From the NCBI RefSeq assembly GCF_020535245.1, contig NZ_CP084910.1, positions 2,270,501 through 2,334,500 on the forward strand: a DNA stretch of 64,000 nt, in the 5' to 3' direction. This DNA comes from Asticcacaulis sp. AND118. Lineage in GTDB: Bacteria; Pseudomonadota; Alphaproteobacteria; Caulobacterales; Caulobacteraceae. The notes under the pieces are model-generated. The model was not told where the DNA came from and made no database searches. It saw only the letters and a list, made by a program, of their open reading frames with translations. Shown here one piece after another: positions 53,692 through 64,000 of this stretch (position 1 is the stretch's first letter; each line of letters starts with the position of its first letter). The position numbers and the translations under genes are program-made.

Positions 53692-54336
53692 TTACTCTGC
53701 CGCAACGGCTTTGGTAGCCGCGCTATTGTGCGCATAGGTATCCCACGTAGGCGCATAGCTGTCGTCAGCCTGATTGCCCCACACCGTCCAGCCGGGGCGT
53801 GTCCCGCGCGAAAACATCTCCAGCCGTGGACCGGGGCTGCACGCTTCTATCAGTTCATACTGTTCATCCGGCTTGCGGCTATGCTCACGCTTACGCGTAC
53901 CGATATAGTTGACCTGAGTACGTCCCGGTTGCAGCGTGCGCGCGTTCTTACCGCGCACACCGAACAAGATGATTTCGGTCACGTTGCGGAAATAAAAGCC
54001 TACGCCGCGACCGTCAGAACCGCCATCCTTACGTATCTTATGCCAGATGAGGTTCGACTTATACTCAAACCCCCACGCCTTCATTACCTCCAGACCATCG
54101 GGCAAGAGCGCATTGGGTACCCACAAGTAAAGGTGAGCCGTCGGCGCCAGCACCTGCGCCACGGGTAAGGCGCAGATCTCCGGTAGGGTCATGGTGCCAT
54201 AACGGTTAAGTCGCTTGTGTTCGGGCGCAACCTTGCCGGTACGATTGACAAACTGCCAAGGCGGGTCCGCCAAAATAGTGGCGTACTTCGTCTTTCCGGC
54301 AGCGGCCAGAAAATCCTCAGCAGCGGAAGGTTCCAA
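53692..54336 (-). CDS. MT-A70-family N6-adenine DNA methyltransferase
   Basis: 214 residues if it starts at TTG 54336 (GAGG eight bases before). A protein-like frame continues upstream (REQADAIRLYEVCPLEPS) to about 54396, so a non-ATG start further out is possible. Catalytic ATILADPPWQF (DPPW), then YGTMTLPEICALPV, LWVPNALLPDGLEVMKAWGF, NLIWHKIRKDG and EIILFGVRGK. It is the presumed protective methylase for the nuclease encoded convergently. Confidence 0.86.
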   Translation of the reverse strand: MEPSAAEDFLAAAGKTKYATILADPPWQFVNRTGKVAPEHKRLNRYGTMTLPEICALPVAQVLAPTAHLYLWVPNALLPDGLEVMKAWGFEYKSNLIWHKIRKDGGSDGRGVGFYFRNVTEIILFGVRGKNARTLQPGRTQVNYIGTRKREHSRKPDEQYELIEACSPGPRLEMFSRGTRPGWTVWGNQADDSYAPTWDTYAHNSAATKAVAAE

Positions 54337-54414
54337 CGGACAGACCTCATATAAACGAATCGCGTCGGCTTGTTCGCGATTTATTCTGACAGTAATGGAA
54401 GGCCGCAGCGTTTA

Positions 54415-57084
<2,670 letters not shown>

Positions 57085-57090
57085 GCGCGT

Positions 57091-57480
57091 TTAATCGTCT
57101 TTTACCGTCGTAATATCAAGGGCCGAAACGCTGTCCGCCAGACGCCGGATGGCGGGTTCGAGCAGACCGGCGGCGTGGACGCGCACCAACGGCGTGTCGA
57201 GCCAGCGGGCCTGCGCCAGCCAGCTTAAAACATGCAGCAACAGTTCATTGGGCGTCGAGGCATGGACGGCAGCGTTCAACTGATCCCAGTCGGGCGGATC
57301 GGGCACGTTCGGCGCGGCGGCGGCAAAGGCGGCGTCGGTCAGGTGGTATTCGCTGAGGACCAGAGTCAGTTCGTCGTAAAACGGCTGATCAACACGCAGT
57401 TCGTCAGGCGTGACGTCTTTCAGCACATCGGCGGCCATCCGCAGGCGCGCGGCCCAGTCGCGCAAGTCATTCGGGCTCAT
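57091..57480 (-). CDS. Hypothetical protein coupled to DUF4259
   Basis: 129 residues from ATG 57480, overlapping the DUF4259 stop by 4 bases. Acidic, helical: MSPNDLRDWAARLRMAADVL, DELTLVLSEYHLTDAAFAAA, HVLSWLAQARWLDTPLV. Not recognised. The overlap suggests the two proteins act together. It ends 6 bases before metH. Confidence 0.65.
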   Translation of the reverse strand: MSPNDLRDWAARLRMAADVLKDVTPDELRVDQPFYDELTLVLSEYHLTDAAFAAAAPNVPDPPDWDQLNAAVHASTPNELLLHVLSWLAQARWLDTPLVRVHAAGLLEPAIRRLADSVSALDITTVKDD

Positions 57481-57866
57481 GCCAGCACCGTCGCAATATG
57501 GCGCACCGTGGCGATCCATTCGTCGTAATTGGCTTCCTGATACAGTTCATCGATCTCGGAATCGGCGGCGCAGATGCGCGTCAAAGCCTTGACCGCCAGC
57601 GCGCTCAGATCGTCCGGCACCGGCCCCAGATCGTCGATGATCATGTGATAGTCCTGCGCGGAAATCTCGCTCTTGCCCAAGGCGACGCTGAGGAAGGCCG
57701 CGGCGGCATAGACCCGCGCCCCTTCGGTCAGCCCGAGATAGTCAGTGGTCTGGAGCGCTTCGGCGAAGACGCCGCGCACGCGCTCCCACGACGGACCTTC
57801 TTCGAGGTCGATCATGAAGTCGGTCGCGTCGTCATTGTCGAAGGGACCATTGCCCCAGGTAGTCAT
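57477..57866 (-). CDS. DUF4259 family protein
   Basis: 129 residues. The N-terminus MTTWGNGPFDNDDATDFMID is the DUF4259 hallmark (WG.GpFDND.A.D), with helices VYAAAAFLSVALGKSEI and AVKALTRICAADSEIDELY. Function unknown; in several genomes it sits near immunity-like genes. Cotranscribed with the ORF after it. Confidence 0.82.
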   Translation of the reverse strand: MTTWGNGPFDNDDATDFMIDLEEGPSWERVRGVFAEALQTTDYLGLTEGARVYAAAAFLSVALGKSEISAQDYHMIIDDLGPVPDDLSALAVKALTRICAADSEIDELYQEANYDEWIATVRHIATVLA

Positions 57867-57881
57867 AGCAGCATTCCTTTT

Positions 57882-58020
57882 AACCCCCTCTCCCTGCTTG
57901 CGGGGAGAGGGTTGGGGTGAGGGGCGTGACAGAAAGACCGAAGGCGCGGCAGCTTTGCAGGCCCCTCATCCGACTTTCGCTACGCGCAAGACACCTTCTC
58001 CCCGTAAACGGGGAGAAGGG
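57882..58020. repeat. Family C palindromic mosaic
   Basis: CCCCCTCTCCCTGCTTGCGG.. hairpin, GGGGTGAGGGGC against GCCCCTCATCC, and the terminal hairpin CTTCTCCCCGT..ACGGGGAGAAG. Nearly the same as 3130-3262. Between the ddl and DUF4259 genes. Confidence 0.85.
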
Positions 58021-58022
58021 CG

Positions 58023-59012
58023 TTACTTCCCGGCCCGCTTCACGGCGATATCGACCTGACCGCGCAGGAAATCGACAAAGCCGATGCCCTGCGCCGCCAG
58101 CGCTTTGGGATAAAGCGACGAGGCGGTCATACCCGGCAGGGTGTTGGTCTCGATAAACACTGGGCCCCTATCGGATACGATGAAGTCCGACCGCGTATAG
58201 CCCCGGCACGACAGGGCCTTGTGCGCGGCGATGGCCAGCCGCTGAATCTCCGCCATCACCTCAGGCGCAAAGCGCGCGGGGCAGATTTCCTGCGTCTTGT
58301 TGGACAGATATTTGGAGTGATAATCAAAGGCCCCGCGGTCGGGGATGATCTCGATCGGCGGCAGGGCGATCAGCGTCCCGTCGGCCTGCTCCAGGACGGC
58401 ACAGGTGGCTTCGGCGCCCGTCACGAAGGGCTCGATCAGATAGTCCATCGTCTTCGCCGCCTCTCGAACAGCCACAAGATCGTTGGTCGAGTTGACGAAG
58501 ATCAGGCCGAAGCTCGACCCGTCCTGCGCCGGCTTGGCGACCAGCTTGCCATGTTCGGCAAAGGCGTCGTCGATATCGGCCAGAGCGATATTGGACGGCG
58601 AGCGCACGCCCGCGCAGGCGGCGAACTTTTTGGCCGACACCTTGTCGAAAGCCAGATGCGAGGCTGCCGAGCCCGAACCAGTGAAGGGCACGCCGCGCGC
58701 CTCGCACTTGACCTGAAACTCGCCGTTTTCGGCGATGCCGCCGTGCAGACCCAGCACCAGCACGCGGTCTTCAGCAGCCGCCTTGTCCAGCGCGTCGTCG
58801 ATGGTGCCCAGATCGTAGCCGTCGGCCTGGAACGGCACTTCGAACGGACGCTGATGTCCGAGCAGCGCCAGGGACGAGGCCTGATAGACATGATTGTCCT
58901 CATCCCAGTACCACAGGTCGGCTTCGGGCAGGGCCTTGTGCAGGGACTGGGTGGTGGCGACGGCCACCAGACGCTCGCGGCTCAGGCCGCCGAAAAGAAT
59001 TGTCAGGCGCAT
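58023..59012 (-). CDS. ddl: D-alanine--D-alanine ligase family protein
   Basis: 329 residues, ATP-grasp. N-lobe ILFGGLSRERLVAVATTQSL, LHGGIAENGEFQVKCEARGV, PFTGSGSAASHLAFDKVSAK, then KPAQDGSSFGLIF, ..EATCAVLEQ and the C-terminal FIETNTLPGMTASSLYPKAL. It joins two D-Ala for peptidoglycan. The usual GG.S.EREVS start is altered (RERLVAVATTQ), so it may be a diverged second copy. It is not within the dcw block. Confidence 0.85.
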   Translation of the reverse strand: MRLTILFGGLSRERLVAVATTQSLHKALPEADLWYWDEDNHVYQASSLALLGHQRPFEVPFQADGYDLGTIDDALDKAAAEDRVLVLGLHGGIAENGEFQVKCEARGVPFTGSGSAASHLAFDKVSAKKFAACAGVRSPSNIALADIDDAFAEHGKLVAKPAQDGSSFGLIFVNSTNDLVAVREAAKTMDYLIEPFVTGAEATCAVLEQADGTLIALPPIEIIPDRGAFDYHSKYLSNKTQEICPARFAPEVMAEIQRLAIAAHKALSCRGYTRSDFIVSDRGPVFIETNTLPGMTASSLYPKALAAQGIGFVDFLRGQVDIAVKRAGK

Positions 59013-59072
59013 CAGGAAGTTCCGGAAGGAGGTCTCCCCCTCCTATAGGGCACCCGACAAAGCCGTGCCAAG

Positions 59073-59651
59073 TCATTTTGCGGGGATGGCCGCCACGACC
59101 TCGATTTCCACCAGATAGCCTGAGGCGACCAGACCGGCCACCTGCACCGTGGCGCGCGACGGCTTGTTCGGCTGAGCCTCGGTGCCGAAATATCGGGTGT
59201 AGGCCTTCATCATGCCGCCGAAGTCCATCTTGCCGTCCAGCTTCGGATCGCCGACCAGATAGACCTTCATATTGACCACGTCGCCCAGCGTTGCGCCTTC
59301 CTGTTTCAGCGCCGCCTCGATCTTCTTCAATACGCTGTCGGTCTGGACCTCGGTATTGCCGTAGCTCTCGATCGAGCCCTTGGGCGCATTGGCATCGGCA
59401 ACGTCGGGCAGCAGGCCGGACAGGTAGATGGTCCTGTAACCCGCAGGCACCGTCACGGCCTGAGCAATGGGGAAGCTGCCGGCATAGGTGCGGGTAACGG
59501 CCAAGGCCTCAGATTGGCGTTCCGACTTGCGCTCGGCTTCCTTCGATGCCGTGGTGATATGCAGGCCGTCCTCCGGCCCGTCATAGATGATGCAGCCGGA
59601 CAGGCCGAACGACAGAACCGCCAGAGACGAGAGAATCAGGGCGCGGGACAT
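59073..59651 (-). CDS. RidA-family lipoprotein
   Basis: 192 residues from ATG 59651. The N-terminal LSSLAVLSFGLSGC is a lipobox with Cys as +1, so the protein is probably anchored to a membrane outside the cytoplasm. The rest (about 65-192) is a RidA/YjgF domain: YRTIYLSGLLPDVADANAPK, GDVVNMKVYLVGDPKLDGKM, PSRATVQVAGLVASGYLVEI. The catalytic Arg position (here in PSRATVQVAGL) is kept. RidA proteins deaminate reactive enamines; an exported form is unusual. Confidence 0.82.
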   Translation of the reverse strand: MSRALILSSLAVLSFGLSGCIIYDGPEDGLHITTASKEAERKSERQSEALAVTRTYAGSFPIAQAVTVPAGYRTIYLSGLLPDVADANAPKGSIESYGNTEVQTDSVLKKIEAALKQEGATLGDVVNMKVYLVGDPKLDGKMDFGGMMKAYTRYFGTEAQPNKPSRATVQVAGLVASGYLVEIEVVAAIPAK

Positions 59652-59669
59652 GAGCATTTCCTTTATGAA

Positions 59670-61223
59670 TCACGCTGTTTTGGATTTCTGGCGGTCGGCG
59701 ATCATGGTGACAACCCGGTGCGCCGAACAGAAGGCCCCCTGCTGCCACGAACTCACATGGCTCAGATGGTCGCCGGCAAAGTAGATCGGACCGTCGGGTT
59801 GCGATAGCAGATTATAGGCATCGGGCTCGTCTTCGCTGATGAAGCTGGCCAGCCCTTGCGAATAAGGGATTTCGCTCCAGTTGACGATGGCGGGCGTCTT
59901 CATGCGCGCCCCCTGCCCCGGATGCAGCCGGTCGATGGTTTCGCGCGCATAGGCGATCTGTTCCGGCAAGCTCCGCTCACCCATGCGCCCGTTGAAAGCA
60001 TAGCCAGCGACGATGATGCCTTCCGGTGCGTGGAAACGATCGGACGGATACCAGGTGGCGAAGGTGTCGCGGTCGGTGAAGCTCAAACCGCCATAGATCT
60101 GGTCGTTCTGCTCCCAGAAACGCGGGCTCTGAAAGGCGATCTTGTAACCGCCGATGGCCTTGCCGCCGATCTTCTGGATCGCCGCCTTTACCGGTTTGGC
60201 AAAGTCGCCGTCGATTTTGGCCAGAACCGGCGGCGGCACGGTGCAGATGACGTAATCCGCCGTCAGCACCTCCGCCTTGCCTGTCGTCTTGTCGAGATAG
60301 AATATCTCCGCGCCCTTTTTGCTGCGACGGATGCGCTTGACCTCGCAGCCCTTGCGGATGACGCCCGGCAACTTCGCTTCGAAGGCCATGGGGATGCGGT
60401 CCATACCGCCCACCGGCTGCTGCATGGTGGCCTGAAAATCGGCGATGTCGGCAAAACAGGAGACGGCCTGCACGAAGGGATCGCTGACAACGCCCAGCGG
60501 CAAAGGCGTGCGGAACTTCGGTGACTGCGTCCCCGCGGCCGGGTCGACGTCGTAACCGCAGGCGTCGGTGCCCGTATAGGTCAGTTTTTCGGTCAGGTGC
60601 CCCCATTGGGCCAGCCCGGCCATCATGCGGTCGCGATCGGCGCCGGTGAACACATCATCGAGCGCGCCCTTATTGGCGACCTTGGCCAGCAGTTCGGCCA
60701 TGTGGCCGCGATAGTCGAAACTGGCCTGACGCATTTCGATGCATTTGCCGCCGTTAAGCCGGTCGGCCTGAATGCGCGCCCGCGCCGTCCAGTTGATCTC
60801 GGCCTCCATCGCCACACCCAGCTCGCGGCAATAGCCCAGCGTCGCCTGATGGTGGGCGGGGATGCGCGCGGGCCCGGCGTTGAAATACTGCCCTTCATCG
60901 AAGGCGCAGACCTGTTGCGTACCATTGAGATAGTCGATCTTCGTGCCCTTGCGCACCGTCCAGTTTCGCCCGCCCACCCGGTCGCGGGCCTCAAGGATCG
61001 TGCAGGCATAGCCCGCCTTGCGCAGTTCGTAGGCGGCGGCCAGACCGGCGGGGCCTGCGCCGATAATGGCGACCTTTACCCCTTGCCCCGAACCGGGTTG
61101 AAGGTCGGGCATCCCGGCCCAGGCCTCATCACCGCTGAGCCCCAGAGCGTGCAGGGCGGCGTATCCGCCGGCAAAGCCCGCCACCGCGCCGAAGCGCATC
61201 AGAATATCGCGTCGTGTCGTCAC
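59670..61223 (-). CDS. Tat-exported flavin monoamine oxidase
   Basis: 517 residues. MTTRRDILMRFGAVAGFAGG is a Tat signal. FAD domain VAIIGAGPAGLAAAYELRKA, then EARDRVGGRNWTVRKG; substrate domain; C-terminal FAD loop QPDGPIYFAGDHLSHVSSWQ. It oxidises amines or L-amino acids in the periplasm. The RidA-like lipoprotein gene lies 12 bases downstream. RidA handles the imine products that such oxidases make, so a joint role is plausible. Confidence 0.88.
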   Translation of the reverse strand: MTTRRDILMRFGAVAGFAGGYAALHALGLSGDEAWAGMPDLQPGSGQGVKVAIIGAGPAGLAAAYELRKAGYACTILEARDRVGGRNWTVRKGTKIDYLNGTQQVCAFDEGQYFNAGPARIPAHHQATLGYCRELGVAMEAEINWTARARIQADRLNGGKCIEMRQASFDYRGHMAELLAKVANKGALDDVFTGADRDRMMAGLAQWGHLTEKLTYTGTDACGYDVDPAAGTQSPKFRTPLPLGVVSDPFVQAVSCFADIADFQATMQQPVGGMDRIPMAFEAKLPGVIRKGCEVKRIRRSKKGAEIFYLDKTTGKAEVLTADYVICTVPPPVLAKIDGDFAKPVKAAIQKIGGKAIGGYKIAFQSPRFWEQNDQIYGGLSFTDRDTFATWYPSDRFHAPEGIIVAGYAFNGRMGERSLPEQIAYARETIDRLHPGQGARMKTPAIVNWSEIPYSQGLASFISEDEPDAYNLLSQPDGPIYFAGDHLSHVSSWQQGAFCSAHRVVTMIADRQKSKTA

Positions 61224-61302
61224 GTCAGCCCCCGCTTCGTTGCAGCAGAAACCGAACGCTAACGCAGGTGCGAAAACTTGTCGAGCAGCGTTAAATTAAT
61301 TA

Positions 61303-61672
61303 TCCGTAGGCCACCCAGCCGCACCCGTACAGGCCCTTGAACAGCAGCTCGATGCCGGTAAAGCCTGCCTCGCGCAGCAGGGACTCGTCGCGTTCCGGAC
61401 CGACCGTGTTCAGCCCGGTGCGCACCCGCTCATGCGCTTATTTCAGCACTTGAGAGTCCAACTGGCTGCCGCGGGCAAAGCGCAGATAGCGGTCGCGTCT
61501 CCAGACCGCCCCCGCCGCCCAGCACCAGCACGGCCTTCGGGTCGGCCTCGGCAATCAGTTGCGCCATGATGCGGTGCAGGCCGTCGAAACCCGGCACGAT
61601 CTTCTTCGGGCGCTCGGCATAGGTCCGGGCATGCTCCGGGTCTTTGAAGGTCCGCCATTGCTTCCGTCATTA
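61303..61672 (-). pseudogene. Decayed SAM-dependent methyltransferase gene
   Basis: Fragments of one protein appear in several frames. The N-terminal FKDPEHARTYAERPKKIVPG with FDGLHRIMAQLIAEADPKAV and LVLGGGGGLETR (SAM loop) is followed by a frame change and loss of the centre. Then GPERDESLLREAGFTGIELL with FKGLYGCGWVAYG gives the normal C-terminus, ending at 61303. Intact relatives are over 200 residues. It lies directly after metH-N, so it was probably part of that operon. Confidence 0.75.
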
Positions 61673-61677
61673 CAACC

Positions 61678-62742
61678 TCAATTCAGTTCGAACGGTTCAA
61701 GGCCGGCCAGACGCAGGGCGCGCGGGCGCTCCGGCGGGACGCGCGGCGCGAAACCGCGCACCTCATCGGCGACGTGTCTGATATGGTCAGGCGTCGTGCC
61801 GCAGCAGCCGCCGAGGATATTGACCAGCCCGTCCTTGGCCCATTCGTGCAGTTCGTGCGCGGTTTCGTGCGGCTGCTCGTCATACTGCCCCATCGCGTTG
61901 GGCAAACCGGCATTGGGATAGGCGGCGACCAGCGTATCGGCCACGCGCGCCAGTTCGGCGATGTGCGGGCGCATCAGGTCGGCCCCCAGCGCGCAGTTGA
62001 AGCCGATGGCGAACGGTTTGACGTGCTTGACAGAGTTCCAGAAGGCTTCGGCGGTCTGGCCCGACAGCGTGCGGCCCGAACGATCGGTAATGGTGCCCGA
62101 AATCCAGATCGGCAGCTTTTCCAGCCCTTCGTCCTCCAGGTCCATGATGGCCTTCAACGCCGCCTTGCAGTTCAGCGTGTCGGTGATGGTTTCGATAAGG
62201 TAGAGGTCCACGCCGCCTTCATTGAGCGCCTTGATCTGCTGGCGATAGGCCGCATAGACCTGATCGAAGGTGACGAGACGCGCGCCTGGATCGTTCACGT
62301 CCGAAGACATGGACAGCATCTTGTTCAGCGGCCCGATAGAGCCCGCCACAAAGCGTGGCTTTTCCGGTTCTTTCGCCGTCCACTCATCGGCGGCGGCGCG
62401 GCCCAGCTTTGCGCCCTCAAAATTGATGTCCCAGCAGGCCTGCGCATCGAGGTGGTAGTCGTCCATGGCGATGGTCGTCGCCGAGAAGGTGTTGGTCTCG
62501 GAGATGTCGGCGCCCGCCGCATAGTACTGATTATGCAGGTCGGTGATGATGTCCGGACGCGTCAGGCACAGGATGTCGTTATTGCCCTTCATCTGACCGA
62601 CATGGTCCTTGAAGCGGTCGCCGCGGAAGTCCTGTTCGTCGAGGCCACGGCGCTGGATCATCACGCCCCACGACCCATCGAGGATCAGGATGCGCGCCTT
62701 CGCGGCGGCTTTCAGTGTGTCGATGCGTTCCTGACGGGTCAT
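61678..62742 (-). CDS. Methionine synthase homocysteine-binding module
   Basis: 354 residues from ATG 62742. MTRQERIDTLKAAAKAR, LDGSWGVMIQRRGLDEQDFR, VDLYLIETITDTLNCKAALK, FNCALGADLMRPHIAELARV and the zinc site GGCCGTTPDHIRHVA. It corresponds to the first domain of full-length MetH and must work with the 889-residue protein at 54415-57084. In-frame GTG 62772 would add ten residues from duplicated/leader DNA. AAAGGA precedes the ATG. Confidence 0.95.
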   Translation of the reverse strand: MTRQERIDTLKAAAKARILILDGSWGVMIQRRGLDEQDFRGDRFKDHVGQMKGNNDILCLTRPDIITDLHNQYYAAGADISETNTFSATTIAMDDYHLDAQACWDINFEGAKLGRAAADEWTAKEPEKPRFVAGSIGPLNKMLSMSSDVNDPGARLVTFDQVYAAYRQQIKALNEGGVDLYLIETITDTLNCKAALKAIMDLEDEGLEKLPIWISGTITDRSGRTLSGQTAEAFWNSVKHVKPFAIGFNCALGADLMRPHIAELARVADTLVAAYPNAGLPNAMGQYDEQPHETAHELHEWAKDGLVNILGGCCGTTPDHIRHVADEVRGFAPRVPPERPRALRLAGLEPFELN

Positions 62743-62863
62743 GGGGCGAGTCCTTTTAGTTTGCTGCGTCACTGCGTTCCGCAGCAGGCCACGACCCGTC
62801 GAGGATCAGGATGCGCGCCTTCGCGGCGGCTTTTAGTGTGTCGATACGTTCCTGACGGGTCAT
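62669..62863. repeat. Tandem duplication of the metH-N 5' end (unit offset 121 bp)
   Basis: 62669-62742 and 62790-62863 are near-identical copies, differing at only a few positions, covering the start codon and first 25 codons. Between them lies an inverted repeat GCTGCG..CGCAGC (62763-62785 region). The downstream copy belongs to the gene; the upstream one gives the 35-codon ORF. Confidence 0.88.
62756..62863 (-). CDS. 35-codon leader ORF sharing the MetH-N N-terminus
   Basis: ATG 62863 has a strong purine-rich ribosome site (GGGAGGAGGGAG) seven bases upstream. The first 25 residues equal those of MetH-N (MTRQERIDTL..ILDGSW), then ten new residues PAAERSDAAN and a stop 13 bases before the real gene start. 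It may be a by-product of the duplication that is translated and affects translation of metH-N. Confidence 0.5.
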   Translation of the reverse strand: MTRQERIDTLKAAAKARILILDGSWPAAERSDAAN

Positions 62864-62871
62864 ATTTGTCT

Positions 62872-63018
62872 CCCTCCTCCCTTGCAAGCCCTTGGGCGGA
62901 GCGGGGGAGGTGGCTGCGAGTGAAACGAGCAGACGGATAGGGCTTTGTGTGTTTGCCCCCTCCACCACTTCGTGGTTCCCCTCCCCCGTATCGCTAAGCT
63001 CACAGGGGAGGATGTAGG
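62872..63018. repeat. Family B palindromic mosaic
   Basis: TCCTCCCTTGCAAGCCC.. and ..CTCACAGGGGAGGA edges, inner GGGGGAGGTGGC and CCCCCTCCACCAC arms. Lies between metF and the metH-N leader ORF, so their transcripts may contain a long hairpin. Confidence 0.7.
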
Positions 63019-63067
63019 GTGTGATATGGGTTTGGCGTGGGAACCCGGCAAGTTGTTTGGTACGGGC

Positions 63068-63994
63068 TCAGGCGGCGGGGGTTTGTCGATCCCTTAGCCC
63101 CAGAACGCGGCAGATGGAATAGACCAGTTCCGCGCGGTTGAGCGTATAAAAGTGGAAATTGGTCACGCCTTCGCGCTCCAGCCCCAGCACCTGCTCGACC
63201 GCCACGGCCGAGGCCAGCAGCTTGCGCGTCTCGGCGTCGTTGTCGAGGCCAGCAAACAGCTCCTCCAGCCAGTCGGGCACCATCGCTTCGCAGGCCGCCG
63301 CCATCTTGCGCAGGCCCTTGAAATTGGTCACCGGCATGATGCCCGGCATCAGGTCGATCTTGATGTCGGCGTCGGCCACGGCGTCGCGGAAACGCAGGAA
63401 GGTTTCCGGCTCGAAGAAGAACTGGCTGATGCCGCGTGTCGCGCCCGCATCGACCTTCTGACGCAGGACGTCGAGGTCGAAGGCCACAGATGGCGATTGC
63501 GGGTGCTTTTCCGGATAGACGCCGACGCTGACCTCGAAGTCGCCGATGCGGCGGATGGCGGCGGTCAGTTCCGTGGCGTTCTGATAGCCGTCGGCGCGCG
63601 GCGTATACTGACCGTCGTGCAGGCCGCCCGGCGGGTCACCGCGCAAGGCGACGATGTGGCGCACACCGGCATCCCAATAGGCCTGAATGACCTCATCGAC
63701 CTCTTCGCGCGAAGCTTCGACGCAGGTCAGGTGCGCGGCGGGCTTCAGCGTGGTTTCATCGAGAATGCGCTTCACCGTGCGGTGGGTACGTTCGCGCGTC
63801 GAGCCGCCCGCGCCATAGGTCACGGAGACAAAGGTCGGGTTGAGCGGTTCCAGCCGGCGGATGGCCGCCCACAGGGTTTCTTCCATCTCCGCAGACTTGG
63901 GCGGAAAGAACTCGAACGAGACATTGAGGTGCGACGCGCCCGCGCGGATCTTGCGGGCGATGGATGACTGAACGAAGGCGGGCGGCGGGGCCAT
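63068..63994 (-). CDS. metF: 5,10-methylenetetrahydrofolate reductase
   Basis: 308 residues from ATG 63994, 6 bases from the window edge; a start further out cannot be excluded. FAD TIM barrel: VSFEFFPPKSAEMEETLW, FVSVTYGAGGSTRERTH, PAAHLTCVEASREEVDE, HIVALRGDPPGG, GVYPEKHPQSP, ISQFFFEPETFLRFRD, PGIMPVTNFKGLRKMA. It makes 5-methyl-THF, the methyl donor for both MetH modules encoded downstream. Confidence 0.95.
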   Translation of the reverse strand: MAPPPAFVQSSIARKIRAGASHLNVSFEFFPPKSAEMEETLWAAIRRLEPLNPTFVSVTYGAGGSTRERTHRTVKRILDETTLKPAAHLTCVEASREEVDEVIQAYWDAGVRHIVALRGDPPGGLHDGQYTPRADGYQNATELTAAIRRIGDFEVSVGVYPEKHPQSPSVAFDLDVLRQKVDAGATRGISQFFFEPETFLRFRDAVADADIKIDLMPGIMPVTNFKGLRKMAAACEAMVPDWLEELFAGLDNDAETRKLLASAVAVEQVLGLEREGVTNFHFYTLNRAELVYSICRVLGLRDRQTPAA

Positions 63995-64000
63995 AAGCGT

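Noticed and set aside
62743-63067. SAM or cobalamin riboswitch before metH-N
   Set aside because: The gap consists of the 5' duplication and a family B repeat. No conserved SAM-II or B12-box sequence was found. The region upstream of metF is outside the window.

Overview
The window is a chromosomal segment of a GC-rich alphaproteobacterium, most likely a member of the Caulobacterales (Caulobacter/Asticcacaulis/Brevundimonas type). This rests on protein character and on gene content: a two-piece cobalamin methionine synthase, a meso-DAP-type dcw cluster, and DUF3126, TIGR02001-like and Tat-secreted proteins. No rRNA or tRNA gene was recognised. The one stable RNA found is RNase P RNA.

Layout. 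1-504: ParDE toxin-antitoxin pair (antitoxin cut by the window edge). 501-4420 (minus): AI-2E-type permease, murG, an AT-richer orphan, and ftsW. 4601-21973 (mostly plus): a GH19-like lysozyme/chitinase, rpmI-rplT, a Tat-secreted phospholipase C, pheS-pheT, an MFS/proline iminopeptidase pair, an ArsR-membrane protein pair, a sensor kinase, rpmH-rnpA-yidC-engB, and a DUF3445 protein. 21970-28293: cysE, NUDIX, nitroreductase, queF, nitronate monooxygenase and a small porin. 28458-37863 (minus): the main dcw block mraZ-rsmH-ftsL-ftsI-murE-murF-mraY-murD. It is separated by about 24 kb from ftsW and murG, which usually follow murD directly.

38295-46111 is a degenerate Mu-like prophage whose exact ends can be read. 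It starts TG, ends CA, is flanked by the 5-bp duplication TCGGC, and splits an antibiotic-biosynthesis-monooxygenase (ABM) gene that is restored in frame when the element and one repeat copy are removed. Only 7.8 kb remain: a Dam-like methylase, tail fibre, gp48, a 5'-truncated gp47, a chimeric ParB::MuB ORF, Ner, an S24-type repressor and three cargo genes. Most morphogenesis genes and the transposase are gone. Two deletion junctions can be proposed from the protein sequences.

46416-64000: a second toxin-antitoxin pair with a frameshifted toxin, rnpB, ampD, a DjlA-like co-chaperone, several DUF genes, an M24 peptidase, a compact restriction-modification pair (BglII/BstYI-like nuclease plus MT-A70 methyltransferase), then a methionine region. 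There metF, the MetH homocysteine module and the large MetH folate/cobalamin/AdoMet module lie on the minus strand, with ddl, a RidA-like lipoprotein, an amine oxidase and a decayed SAM-methyltransferase gene between the two MetH halves. The 5' end of the MetH homocysteine-module gene is duplicated upstream, giving a 35-codon ORF.

Intergenic spaces are filled by three families of large imperfect palindromic mosaics (called A, B and C here) and a short fourth family (D). Many of the longer gaps consist almost entirely of such elements.
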